Positions 21,342-31,129 of a stretch of 64,000 nt of DNA are shown one piece after another. The notes beneath the pieces were generated by a model. The model was not told the origin of the DNA, did no database searches, and saw nothing but the letters and a program-made list of their open reading frames with translations. Each line of letters begins with the position of its first letter. The first letter of the stretch is position 1. Source of the DNA: Cafeteria roenbergensis. Lineage: Eukaryota > Sar > Bigyra > Bicosoecida > Cafeteriaceae. Where the stretch lies: positions 372,001 through 436,000 of the forward strand of contig VLTN01000026.1 in assembly GCA_008330645.1 (NCBI GenBank), written 5' to 3'. A program made the translations under genes and the position numbers.

Positions 21342-24300
21342 ATGGCCGCTCTTGATGCCGCGACGGTGGACCCGTGCGAGGCGAGCGGCTCCGCTCGGAG
21401 CGCCGACTGCCCACAGCAGCGGCAGGAACGGTCCGACTGCCGCTTCCCTGATGCCCCAGTTTCCGCGTTGCGACTTCCGACCGCGGACAGTGTGCGCACA
21501 GGCGCCACGCTGTCTCGCACGACTGCCTCGAAGGACTCTACCGAGGGCGACGAAGACGAGACAAGCTCGTCCATCGCTCACCAAAACGGCTGCAGCGTGC
21601 CGTCGTCTGTGACTCGCTCCTTCTCTGTCGCCGGTGAGGACGCCCAGGTTCGAGACAACACGCCCAGGCCCGCTGCCACTCGCCTCAACCAAGGCGTTCA
21701 GCCCCCCACGGCAGAGGAGGCCGCCGAGCTCACCGCCCGGCTCCGAGCAGCACAGAGCGATGTGGTCCGTCTCGAGGAGACCGTGGCCGCGCTCAAGCAC
21801 GCCCTCGACGCGGTGAGCGCCACCCGCTCGGAGGACCCAGCCCCTGATCAGGCCTTGCCAGCGCAGCCGCTGGCGGGCAAGCAGCGGGCGCCCAAGCGCC
21901 TCCGGGCGCCCGTTTCCGCCACCGGCTCCTCCTCCTCCTCCGCCTCCTCCTCCTCCAACGGCGCGTTCTCCCAATCATCAGCCTCCCCCGCCGACTCAAC
22001 ACCCACGCTGGAGGCGACCGGGGACCCCGCCATCCCGCCTGCCAAGCGCCTTTCCGTCGACGCGTCGGCCCCGGGAGGGCCGCTGCCCGCCTCCTCGTCG
22101 GCACGCTCGCTGGACCGCTCCCGCGCCCCCCTTGCGCCGTCGGCGTCCTTCAGCGCGAGTCCCCCTCGCTGCTTGGAACCGTCTCGCGAGGGCGCATACA
22201 CCCGGCCCGCCCCCGCTCCCGCTGTGGGGGCCGCGCTGCCCGCAACCGCGATCTGGCGCGCCCAGCCCCAAGCGGCGTCTGTGCGCCCCGCCCCCGCCCC
22301 CGCCCCGGCCCCCGCCCCGGCCCCCTCCTCGGGCGGCCCCAGGCCGGACCCAGACGGCGCCCCCGGTGACTGGCTCATCGACGTGGCAGTCTGCGCCCCT
22401 CGCCAGGGCGGGCCCTCCGAAGCCGAGGTCGTGGCCCTCCCGTGGGGCCCAAACAGCCCAGCCTTTGTCCTGGCGGGGGGCTCGACCGCCCTCCCCCTCC
22501 CCAGGTGGCGCCGTGTCCTGCGCGTCTACCGGGGCGTGAAGGTCGGCCCGGCCGTCCCGCGCGCCCAGACGTGGCGGCGCTGGTCTGAGGCCGCGCAGTC
22601 TGTCCTCGTGCGCTTTGCGGTGGACGGCGTCGACGCGTCGCTCGTGCTGGCCGTGTGGGAGGTGCTCTCCGTCGCTGGGGGCTGCATTGCGGACGCCTGC
22701 GCCATGCTGGCCGACGGGCAGTCGTCGTCCTCCTCATCCTCCTCCTCCTCCTCCGCGAACTCTTGCCCCGGCGAGCCTCCAGCGACAGGGACGCCGCGCA
22801 CCGACGCCAAGGACGAGGGATCCGCAGCCAGCACCGCGTCGGGCTCGCCGCGCCACGGTGGCGGCGCCGGCACGGCTGGCCCAGCCTCTGCCGACGACGA
22901 GGCAGGTGCCAGCAGCGAAACCGCTGACCCCCCCTCCCCGCACCAAGCGAGGGCCACCAGCGCTGCCGGGCGCCGCTCCCGAAGGGCAACGCCGCTCACC
23001 CGCGGGGCGTCGTCCGCAGCGGCCGGCGCTGCCGTCGCGGCCGAGCCCCTCGGCTGGCTTGGCGGCAGCAAGTGCGTCAAGGGCAAGCTGCAGGCCTGGG
23101 AGCGCCAGCTGACCGTGCTCTTTGCCCAGGGGGTGGTGGGGGGCCGCATCTCGGTGTGCCGCGGCGAGCTCGCGCGCGACCTCCGCGCCGCCGTGAACCC
23201 CTCCAGGACGAAGGAGTTCTTTGAGAAGCTCGTCTCCCGCCGCGGGTTCAACCAGCGCCTCCAGGACTTCCTGGCGCCCCGCCGAATCAGGGGCATGTCC
23301 GCCCTGGGCGACGTCCGCCTCCGCGGTCTCCGAGTCGTCACCGCGGCCGCGGCCCCCGTTGGACTTGAGGCCGCCGGGGACCCGCCGTCCGTCGCGGCGC
23401 GCAGCTCCGTGGCCAGCGGCACCGCGCAGGTGCCCCGGCCCCCTCGCAGCCCCACTGACGCGAGGGATGCCTCTGCGGCCCTGGACAACGGCCACACGGC
23501 CTTCACGCCGACGCCCTCGGCCGGGACCTCGCCCACGTCGTCGGCAGCGAGCGCCGCGGACGCAGGCCCCGCAGCGAGCGAGCCGCCGCCCGCGGCAGCG
23601 GCGCCGGTGGGCAGCGCCCTCGCTGTGCCCCGGTCCGCTGCCTCGTGGCGGCCGGCTCCCGTCTCAGGCCCTCGCTCGGCGTTGCCGGTGTGCGGGCCTG
23701 GCCTGCCGCAGCGCGTGGGGGCGACGTGCAGCGCGCCGGCCGGCGGACCTACCCCGCCCGCGCAGGCCCCCGTTGCGCCCCCCAGCTCCGGCCGTCCCGC
23801 CCTCCAGGGCCGCGACTGGGCTGCCTGCGCCACCTCGGCGCCCCTCCATAAGCCAGGCCGCATTGGCGCGCCTCCGCCTGCCTCGGCAGTCGCCTTGCTT
23901 GCACGGCCGGCCGCTGCAATGCCGCTCTTGCGCAGCCAGGAGTGGTCTGGCTGGGGGCCGGAGGCGGCGGCGGCAGCAGCCGTCACGTCAGCCGCCGGAT
24001 ATCCAGCATCGTCGGCGACGTCGGCCTGGCAGACCCACGCACAGCCGCCCTCCTCGCTGCCGCCAGCGCTCCCGCAGGCAGGCGCCGCGGCACCCGCTGC
24101 AACGCAGTCGACCTGGGCGGGGGCTCCCGCCCTCGCCCCCAGCAGCCCGCCGCGACACGCAGGCGTATGGCAGAGCGTGCCACACTCGGCGCTGTTCGTC
24201 CCGGCCTCTGCAGACCTCCCCCCCGCCAGCACCCCAGCCTCGTGGGCTGCGTTCCACAGCCAGCAGCAGCTGTACCCGCACCATCCACACCACCATGCCG

Positions 24301-24935
24301 CCCTCTTGGGCTCTGCTTGGGGTGTCAGTCCCCACTCGTCGTTCGGGCCATCGACGGCAGAAGAACCCTCCCAGCGGCACCATCCGCCGGCCGCTGCCGG
24401 TCCGGCCAGTTTCGCGGGCCAGGGCTACGTCGCCTCCCCGCCACACGGCTCGGCGGGGATCCCGCTCGAGGGCTCTGGCGTTTGGGTAGGCTATGGCCCA
24501 AGGCACACTTCGGCCTGTCCGTCTCGCGTGGCCTCGGAGCAGCAGCCGCTCTATCGGCAGCACCTCTCCGCCCAGCAGCAGTTCTATTACCACCAGGGCC
24601 AGGGCCAGGGCCAGGACGCGTTGATCCAGCAACACGCAGGTCACAGTGGGGCTCATCCGCCGTTCTCAGGCCAAGCGAGCCTGCATCCGGCCTGGCGGGC
24701 GCATGGGCTGCAGCATGCAGGAGCTGGCGGTGGCGCAGGTCCAAGCGGCGCACTGTACCGTGGTGAGATTGCCGTCCCTGGGGCGCCAGGAGGCGTCGCC
24801 CCTCGCGCTGAGCCTCCGGTGCGGCAATTGGAACGCCCGGCAGCCAGCGCCGGGGCTCGAGCGACCGCCCAGGCGCCCGCCCCCGCGGGCGCCGCGGCCA
24901 TACAAACACTCATCGACGCGGCCAACCTGCTCTAG
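21342..24935 (+). CDS. Hypothetical low-complexity protein with two conserved-looking segments
   Basis: The frame from ATG 21342 (MAALDAATVDPCEASG) to TAG 24935 encodes 1197 residues. The frame is open 101 codons further upstream but those codons look non-coding. Residues about 110-160 form a short coiled coil (AAELTARLRAAQSDVVRLEE). Residues about 340-455 (DWLIDVAVCAPRQGG to VLAVWEVLSVAGGCIADACA) and about 567-668 (CVKGKLQAWERQLTVLFAQG to RRIRGMSALGDVRLRGL) have normal globular composition. Between and around them are Ser, Ala and Pro runs. The C-terminal third is Gln/His/Ser/Gly-rich, prion-like in composition. I recognise no family. The layout suggests a disordered scaffold or nucleic-acid-associated protein, but that is inference only. 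Confidence 0.6.
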   Translation: MAALDAATVDPCEASGSARSADCPQQRQERSDCRFPDAPVSALRLPTADSVRTGATLSRTTASKDSTEGDEDETSSSIAHQNGCSVPSSVTRSFSVAGEDAQVRDNTPRPAATRLNQGVQPPTAEEAAELTARLRAAQSDVVRLEETVAALKHALDAVSATRSEDPAPDQALPAQPLAGKQRAPKRLRAPVSATGSSSSSASSSSNGAFSQSSASPADSTPTLEATGDPAIPPAKRLSVDASAPGGPLPASSSARSLDRSRAPLAPSASFSASPPRCLEPSREGAYTRPAPAPAVGAALPATAIWRAQPQAASVRPAPAPAPAPAPAPSSGGPRPDPDGAPGDWLIDVAVCAPRQGGPSEAEVVALPWGPNSPAFVLAGGSTALPLPRWRRVLRVYRGVKVGPAVPRAQTWRRWSEAAQSVLVRFAVDGVDASLVLAVWEVLSVAGGCIADACAMLADGQSSSSSSSSSSSANSCPGEPPATGTPRTDAKDEGSAASTASGSPRHGGGAGTAGPASADDEAGASSETADPPSPHQARATSAAGRRSRRATPLTRGASSAAAGAAVAAEPLGWLGGSKCVKGKLQAWERQLTVLFAQGVVGGRISVCRGELARDLRAAVNPSRTKEFFEKLVSRRGFNQRLQDFLAPRRIRGMSALGDVRLRGLRVVTAAAAPVGLEAAGDPPSVAARSSVASGTAQVPRPPRSPTDARDASAALDNGHTAFTPTPSAGTSPTSSAASAADAGPAASEPPPAAAAPVGSALAVPRSAASWRPAPVSGPRSALPVCGPGLPQRVGATCSAPAGGPTPPAQAPVAPPSSGRPALQGRDWAACATSAPLHKPGRIGAPPPASAVALLARPAAAMPLLRSQEWSGWGPEAAAAAAVTSAAGYPASSATSAWQTHAQPPSSLPPALPQAGAAAPAATQSTWAGAPALAPSSPPRHAGVWQSVPHSALFVPASADLPPASTPASWAAFHSQQQLYPHHPHHHAALLGSAWGVSPHSSFGPSTAEEPSQRHHPPAAAGPASFAGQGYVASPPHGSAGIPLEGSGVWVGYGPRHTSACPSRVASEQQPLYRQHLSAQQQFYYHQGQGQGQDALIQQHAGHSGAHPPFSGQASLHPAWRAHGLQHAGAGGGAGPSGALYRGEIAVPGAPGGVAPRAEPPVRQLERPAASAGARATAQAPAPAGAAAIQTLIDAANLL

Positions 24936-25262
24936 CGCGATAGTCGGGCCTTGGGGCATGGGCCACAGGCCACGTGCTGGTTTTAACTCGGGTCGGGCTC
25001 CCCAACACACCTCGTTTGGCAATGCGTTTGAGGTCCGGCAATTGAGACTCTTTCAGCGATGCGCGCAGTTCGTCCTTTGCTCGAGCGGCCCGTGAAGTCA
25101 ACTGGCCTGCTTGCCTTTTTGCGTGCGCCGGCGTGGCTGCAAACTGCTGCGCTCAATGTGCTGCGCTCTGCCGGCGGGCGCAGAGCAGAGAATTGGCAGC
25201 CGCATGCCGGCACCGAGCGGCGCACACGCAAGCTTCTCCGCACGCTTCGTGCCGGCCAAAGC

Positions 25263-27587
25263 ATGGCAGCTTGCGGGGCGCCTGACGCATCTGCTGCCAC
25301 CAGCGCGTGTGCCGTGGAGAAGCCGTTCGTCCTGCTGACAACCGGGCCGGACTCGGACGGCAAGCTTTTTGTTCCGGCCTCCACCCTGCAGCTCCTCGCG
25401 ACCTTGCCCACCGACGAGATGGCCATCGTGTCCTTTATTGGGCCGAAGGGCAGTGGCAAGAGCAAGGCTGCCAACTTGACAGTGCAGTGCCTGGCTCGGG
25501 AGTGTTGCAGCGATTCTGGGAGTGACGAGCCCGCTGCTGCGCCCGAAGCTTTCGCCGCTGTTTTCAAGAAGACAGCCTCGCGCGAGGGAGCGAACCACGG
25601 CGTGTGGGCGTGCGTGGTCCGCCGAACGAGTCAGCCGCCCGTGCTTGTCATTGACTGCCCGGGGGGGGCCGATTTCGTGCCGGGCTTTGAGCCGTGGACC
25701 TCTGCAGTCGTTTCCTGCATTAGCTCCCTCGTCGTCCTGAGCCACCCGCTGAAGAGCTCGGCCGCCGCCCTGGCCGACTCTGTTGCAGAGGTGACTGGGG
25801 CGGCGACACGCCTGGCGGAGTATGCGGCGTCGCAGGACGCGCTCAGCGGGAGCGCAACAACGCTCGCCCCAGCCCGCCTCCTGGTTTTGCTGCGAGACTG
25901 TGCAAGCTGCGCTGTGGACGCAGAGGCAGCTCACGCGATGCTCTCACGGCGCTCGCACCGGGAAGCAGCGGCCGGGGCAGCAAGCTGCGAGCTTGCGCGG
26001 GCACTGCCACGCGAGCCCAACGTGGTGCGTCTGCCTCCACCCGGCCAAGCACCTGCATCGGGACTTGGGGGAGCTTTCGAAGATGCATTCCGGGCCAGCG
26101 TCTTGCCACTGGTACTGACTTCCCTGGCAAGGCCGGCTCAGGGAGGCGGCACGAGACGGGCGCCACTGCCAGACGCGCTTGGCGTGCAGCTGCTACGGCT
26201 GTGCCATCTGGCGGAGTTTACCCTCCCGTCGCGTATCAGGGTCCCTGACCCCGTCTCCCAAGTTCACAGCCTTCTGGTAAAGGAAGGGGTGGCCGCTGTC
26301 AAGGCGGTGTTGTCGTTTCACACGACGCGACTCCAGAGCTGGATTGGCTGGAACCGCGGGGTTCCGCCTGCAGCCACCGCAGCCGCCATTCGGAATGTGC
26401 GCAGCTGGGTACACGAGGCCGTGACACAAGCAGCCAGCGGGAGCGAGACCGTCCTGACGGAGGTGCTCCAAGGCATCGCGTCCGATGTGTCCGAGCAGCT
26501 GGATGACATTGAGAAGCGAGCTGCCCTCTTGATGCGCAATGCCCGGGCAAGGCTTGCAGACCTGCTCAACACTAAGCTGCGCGCGGAAGTCGAGCGGGAA
26601 GCTGCGGAGCTCATGTCCGCACCAGAGTCACCGCAGCTCCGTGGGACCGACACGCGTCGCTCCCGGGGCTCCTCGGTGCCCGCAATCCAGGCCGCAGGCG
26701 AAGGCATCGCGCGCCAGGCGTGGAACAATGTCGTTCGCGCCCCTCTTGAGGAGGCAGCAGCCGCCGACTGTGCGTCAATGTTTGGCTTCACCGAGCGCGA
26801 GTTTTGGCCTTGCGAACCGGAGGACAGCGAGCCCATCGACGAGGCGCCGGGCGCGAGTGGTGCAGGCGGTAGCGAAGGCCAGGTCGAAGCCGCGCAAGGC
26901 GACTCCTGCAATGCAGAGGAGGAGCTTGACGCTACGTTCTGGTTCTTGAGGACCGATGGGGCTGTTCCGGACGAGGTGATGAATTTCGCCGCAGTGTCTC
27001 GATTCGCGATGGCCCGACTCACGTCTGATGCCCTCCGCATGGCTCCTCCGGCGCTGGCCACCAGCGCGCATCGCGCGCTCGGGGCGGCCAGTGGGCGTCT
27101 TCTTGCCTCCGACGGTGCGGGCGCCCCTGTGCCCGCTCTGGACGGAGTTTCCCAGCCCCGAGACTGCGGCCCCGCACCTGGCTGGCGAGATAACGGCATC
27201 CAGCGCATCGCATCCGCGTACGTGGAGGACCAGCTGCATGTTTGCCGTCGCCTCGGCGGAGAGTCCCCGGAGAACGTGCGGCGGTGGCGAGCATGCGCCG
27301 AGGAGGCTGTGCGCAACCTCGCGAAGCTTCGCATTGAGGAGGTCCAACGCGAGCTTGCCTCGAGCTTGGCCCAGATTGCAGCTGTCGAGTCGCGAAACGC
27401 GGACCTCCTGGCCAGCCGACCAGGCGCTCCGGGAACGAGCCCCCATGCCGGAGCGCAGCCAGCGACGCATGGCCGCACCGAAGCAGCAGCGACTGCCGTC
27501 CGGGCAGGGAGTCATGAAGAGGCTGCATCTGCTGCCTACGAGGCTCCACCTCCATGCCCGGCTGCTAGGATTCAGCCGAGCGGGTAA
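25263..27587 (+). CDS. GBP/atlastin-superfamily large GTPase-like protein
   Basis: Translation from ATG 25263 (MAACGAPDAS, good start context AGCATGG) gives 774 residues; an in-frame ATG at 25059 would add 68 Arg/Leu-rich residues. The N-terminal part follows the guanylate-binding-protein plan: KPFVLLTTGPDSDGKLFVPA, then the P-loop GPKGSGKS near residue 60, HGVWACVV near 112 (the GBP T-x-GIW-x-W region), DCPGG near 130 (D-x-x-G of G3, where GBPs have DTEGL), and LLVLLRDC near 209 (the RD motif replacing NKxD). A long alpha-helical region follows. No transmembrane pair or prenylation box is seen, so it is unlike atlastin or Sey1 in anchoring. Family members remodel membranes or act in defence; the role here is unknown. 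Confidence 0.7.
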   Translation: MAACGAPDASAATSACAVEKPFVLLTTGPDSDGKLFVPASTLQLLATLPTDEMAIVSFIGPKGSGKSKAANLTVQCLARECCSDSGSDEPAAAPEAFAAVFKKTASREGANHGVWACVVRRTSQPPVLVIDCPGGADFVPGFEPWTSAVVSCISSLVVLSHPLKSSAAALADSVAEVTGAATRLAEYAASQDALSGSATTLAPARLLVLLRDCASCAVDAEAAHAMLSRRSHREAAAGAASCELARALPREPNVVRLPPPGQAPASGLGGAFEDAFRASVLPLVLTSLARPAQGGGTRRAPLPDALGVQLLRLCHLAEFTLPSRIRVPDPVSQVHSLLVKEGVAAVKAVLSFHTTRLQSWIGWNRGVPPAATAAAIRNVRSWVHEAVTQAASGSETVLTEVLQGIASDVSEQLDDIEKRAALLMRNARARLADLLNTKLRAEVEREAAELMSAPESPQLRGTDTRRSRGSSVPAIQAAGEGIARQAWNNVVRAPLEEAAAADCASMFGFTEREFWPCEPEDSEPIDEAPGASGAGGSEGQVEAAQGDSCNAEEELDATFWFLRTDGAVPDEVMNFAAVSRFAMARLTSDALRMAPPALATSAHRALGAASGRLLASDGAGAPVPALDGVSQPRDCGPAPGWRDNGIQRIASAYVEDQLHVCRRLGGESPENVRRWRACAEEAVRNLAKLRIEEVQRELASSLAQIAAVESRNADLLASRPGAPGTSPHAGAQPATHGRTEAAATAVRAGSHEEAASAAYEAPPPCPAARIQPSG

Positions 27588-28192
27588 GCCAGCTCGGCTC
27601 AAGTGATCCCCGAGCTGAGTCGCGAGTAAGCACGTCGCAAAGCAGGCATGCAGGGCCGTGGGAAGGCAACAAGGCGCTGAGCGATGCCGTGCCATGGTGG
27701 CTGAGTGGGGGCAGGGCGGCGTGGGCGCCTGGCGCTGCGTCGTGATTCGCATGCGCAAGTGGCCTTTGTGCGCTCGGCGAGAGGTGCTGGCGAAGGTCGT
27801 CCGCACGCAGGCCAGCGCAGCATTGGAGTCGTCGGCCGGAGGCGCGTTTGTGGTTGCTACGCGGCGGTTTGCGATCGAGTGTGACCTGTGTCCGAGGCCT
27901 GTGACTGCCGAACGCTCGGCGGAGGCAAGAATGTGTCAGTTTCCGCGCGGCTCTGCAAGCGCGCTCGGCAGCCATTGCTGCATTGCTCCGGCCCGCGCAC
28001 GCCCGCGACCGCAGCCGGGCCAGGCGCTGACACGGCCGCTCTTGCCGGGCACCGGCCACTCGCTTTGGGCAGCCCAGCGGAAAACAGGCGCGCCCCGGTC
28101 GCCGGGAGCTGCGTCTCTCGCTGCGTTCGCTGCCAGCAGCAGACGATTGCTCCCCGTTCCCGGTAAGGCGCGGACAGTCCCAGGAGCACGCC
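27588..28192. other. Intergenic region upstream of BTB-pentapeptide gene
   Basis: This 605 bp stretch lies between two plus-strand genes. Frames are short or Arg-rich and no exon is supported. It presumably holds the promoter of the downstream gene. Confidence 0.4.
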
Positions 28193-30856
28193 ATGGATGA
28201 GGGCGCAGGGGCCCACCGCATTGCGTTTGCGGACGCCCATGAGCGCGGGGCCGCTTCGGCGCAGCCAGCGGACCGGCTGCCCCCTCAGCAGCCAAAGATG
28301 CAACGCTCGGGAAGCCGCTCTGCGCTTCTCAGGGCTGGTGAGACGGCGATGGGCGGTCAACGCCTGGATCCCATTGGCCTGTCGTCCCCAGGCGCGGCGA
28401 GCGCACACGCCAGGCGCCCTTTGCCGTCGCTCGAGGGGCACGGTTTGGCAGCGCCCCACGGCGAGCAGCTCAGCCACCCGCGCGCGCCCGCTGTCCAGTC
28501 CCCGGCCGGGCACGCCATCACTATGTCAGCGCCGCATCGCATGGCGGCAGGGTTCGCTGCGGCCGCGTCGCGAGCTGCATCCGACGGGCCCGTGGGTGCC
28601 GCCGGCACGCGGCGCGCGAGCGTCACGCCGCCCCGGACGGCGAGCCGTGGCTCCGGCGCCGCCCCGTCCCCGCCGCCGTCAGAGGCCCACACGTCTGCGA
28701 GCGTGTCTCGCCCCAGCGGCTCCGGGCGCGGCAGCGCGGGGCGGGCCTCGCCCGCGCCCTCAGCACAGGAGAGGCCCTCTCGGCCACAGGGCGGCGGAGC
28801 GACCAGGGGTTCGGAGGCCCGTGCGGACGCGACGGCCTCACGGCACCCCGCGCCCGCCGTCGTGGCCTCCCTCTCGTCCTCGTCCTCGCCGCCTGCAGCG
28901 GCTGCGGCTGTGGAAGCAGATGCAGCGCCCCGCGGTCGGGCCGCGGCGGCGGCTGCGCCCCGCAGCGCCCAGAGCTCGCATCAGCCGCCCCGACGATCCG
29001 CAAGAGCGGGCCGCCGCGCCCCCTCGCTGGCAGCGAGCGACGGCGGCGGCGGCGGCTCTGCCGGACCAGTCGCCCCGCGCGGCCGCCGGGCCGAGGGAGG
29101 CCCTTCCACGGCTGAGGCCACGGGCGGCGGCAGGGCCGCCGCCGCGCCCTCCTCCCCCGTGCTGGCGGCGTCGGAGAGCGGGGACATGTGGAGCGGCGCC
29201 GCCTCCGCCGCGGGCACGGCCGACCCCTCGCCGGCCGGATACCCGCCAAGCACAGGTGGCGCCGGGGACGGGCCGGGGGCAGTGGGGCGCAGACGGCCCC
29301 GCGGAGGGCGGGGGGGGCCTCGCGCGGTCCCTGGGGCGGCGGCGGACGGGGGCGCGCCCGAACCGAGCGGCTTGAGCGAACGGGACGACGCGTCGCCTCC
29401 GCGGCCCGACGCCGGTGAGATCGTGACTCTCAACGTGGGCGGCACGGCCTTCACGACGACGCGGTCCACGCTCGCCGCCGTGCCCGGCTCTCTCCTGTCT
29501 CGGCTGGCCGACGGGGCGCCCGTTTTCCCGCTTCGTGACTCGCACGGCGCCTTCTTCATAGACCGCGACCCGTCGCAGTTTCACGTGGTCCTCGACTTCT
29601 TGCGGGCCGGCCGCCAGGCCTGCCTGCTGCCGGACAGCCGGCCAGCGCTGGTGCGGCTGGCGGCAGAGGCGCGATACTACGAGCTGCCTTCGCTCGCCGA
29701 CGAGGCGGACGCGGAGGTCTTGCGGCTCGCGGCCAAGCCCATCTCGCGCGGGCTGGTGCTGCAGCTGCTGCACTCGAGCAGCGACGGCAGGCTGCAGCTG
29801 CCAGCCACCAAGCTGTGCGGGCTGGTGCTGAGCTTCCTGCGGCTGGTGGACTCGACCTTCACGGGCTGCGACTTTGCCGGCGCGGACCTGAGCGGCTCGG
29901 ACCTGGGGCGCTGCCAAGCCACCTTCGCGTCCTTTGCGGGGGCGAATCTGACGTCGGCCACGCTGGCGGAGGCTCGGCTGGAGCGCAGCGTGTTCCGCTC
30001 GGCCACGATGGTGCGGGCCAACCTCGCCGGCGCGGACCTCCGATCAGCTGACTTCACGCGGTGCGACCTGCGTCGCGCGAACCTCACGGCGGCCTCGGTA
30101 AAGGGTGCGCTGTGGGGGGGGGCGACGCTGGAGAAGGCCGTCGTCATCGGCGTGGACCTTCGAGGGGCCGACATGCAGGGGCTGGTGCTTCGGGAGGCCA
30201 ACTTCGAGGGCTCGGACCTGAGCGGCGCGGTGCTGCGCGGCAGTGACCTCTCCCGGGCCAACCTGTGGGGCTGTCAGGGGCTGGAGTCGGCCGACCTGGA
30301 GGGCTGCCTGCTCGCCGGGGCGATTCTGCCCCCGGGGGTGCGCGAGGAGACGAGGCGCGGTTCCACGCTGGCCGCCGGCGCGGGACCGGGGGCCGCGGAC
30401 GCTGAGGGCGCGTCGGGGAGCTGGACGGCGCAGGTCCCGGCGCGGTCCCGAGCGACGTCGACATCGGCGTTCCGGGGCCGGGAGGACGGGCCGGCGCCGC
30501 GCCAGGGCACCGCGCCTCAGCCCAGGCAGCGGCAGCGAGTGAGCGGCGGGGCGGGCGGCGGCGGGGCGCCGGCGCGGCCTTCGCAGGGCACGGCCGGCGC
30601 GCCGGCGCAGCAGCCCCGGAGGCAGGGTCTCGCGGGCGCTGGGGCCGCGTCGCTCGCGCGCCCTGCGCCCAACACCGGACGCGACGTCACCATGGCGGGG
30701 CTCGCCTCAGCCAGCGCGGCAGGCGCGAGCTTGTGGGCCAGCGACCGCGTCTGGACCGGCTCCGGCGTGTCCGCGCAGGAGCCTGAGATGCCCTCGCCCC
30801 TGTCCGCGATGCGGGACGACCCGCCCACAAGAGCCCGCGACTTTGGGGGCAAGTAG
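28193..30856 (+). CDS. BTB/POZ (KCTD-type) and pentapeptide-repeat protein, KCTD9-like
   Basis: A single frame of 887 residues starts at ATG 28193 (MDEGAGAHRI). Residues 1-400 are Ser/Ala/Pro/Arg-rich and appear disordered. A T1/KCTD-type BTB domain spans about 408-510: IVTLNVGGTAFTTTRSTLAA, FFIDRDPSQFHVVLDFLRAG, AEARYYELPSLADEA. From about 550 to 715 come pentapeptide repeats of the A(D/N)Lxx type (CDFAGADLSGSDLGRC, ANLAGADLRSADFTRCDLRR, GSDLSRANL), predicted to form a right-handed quadrilateral beta-helix. A low-complexity tail ends the protein. BTB followed by pentapeptide repeats is the KCTD9 arrangement; KCTD9 is proposed to be a cullin-3 substrate adaptor. The long N-terminus replaces the shorter N-terminal domain of animal KCTD9. 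Confidence 0.8.
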   Translation: MDEGAGAHRIAFADAHERGAASAQPADRLPPQQPKMQRSGSRSALLRAGETAMGGQRLDPIGLSSPGAASAHARRPLPSLEGHGLAAPHGEQLSHPRAPAVQSPAGHAITMSAPHRMAAGFAAAASRAASDGPVGAAGTRRASVTPPRTASRGSGAAPSPPPSEAHTSASVSRPSGSGRGSAGRASPAPSAQERPSRPQGGGATRGSEARADATASRHPAPAVVASLSSSSSPPAAAAAVEADAAPRGRAAAAAAPRSAQSSHQPPRRSARAGRRAPSLAASDGGGGGSAGPVAPRGRRAEGGPSTAEATGGGRAAAAPSSPVLAASESGDMWSGAASAAGTADPSPAGYPPSTGGAGDGPGAVGRRRPRGGRGGPRAVPGAAADGGAPEPSGLSERDDASPPRPDAGEIVTLNVGGTAFTTTRSTLAAVPGSLLSRLADGAPVFPLRDSHGAFFIDRDPSQFHVVLDFLRAGRQACLLPDSRPALVRLAAEARYYELPSLADEADAEVLRLAAKPISRGLVLQLLHSSSDGRLQLPATKLCGLVLSFLRLVDSTFTGCDFAGADLSGSDLGRCQATFASFAGANLTSATLAEARLERSVFRSATMVRANLAGADLRSADFTRCDLRRANLTAASVKGALWGGATLEKAVVIGVDLRGADMQGLVLREANFEGSDLSGAVLRGSDLSRANLWGCQGLESADLEGCLLAGAILPPGVREETRRGSTLAAGAGPGAADAEGASGSWTAQVPARSRATSTSAFRGREDGPAPRQGTAPQPRQRQRVSGGAGGGGAPARPSQGTAGAPAQQPRRQGLAGAGAASLARPAPNTGRDVTMAGLASASAAGASLWASDRVWTGSGVSAQEPEMPSPLSAMRDDPPTRARDFGGK

Positions 30857-31129
30857 CCCCCCGGGGCCTGCGCGCTTGCGGGGCGGCCGACGCCGCTGTC
30901 CGGCGACTTGGGGCCAGTCGGGCAAGGCGCGCCTCGGCGTGCCGCTTGCCCAAGACGCAGACGCAAGAGCTTCTCATGACTGTGCCGCCCGCCTCACCCG
31001 CGAGCGCAACTCACACACGCGCTCATTGCTCAGTTGAATTGCGGGTCAGCAGCCAGAGTCGCTTCCGTTGCCCCAGCCCGAAAATCATCGGCTCTCCCGG
31101 GCACCCGGTCGCGGTGGCACAGTGCCGCC

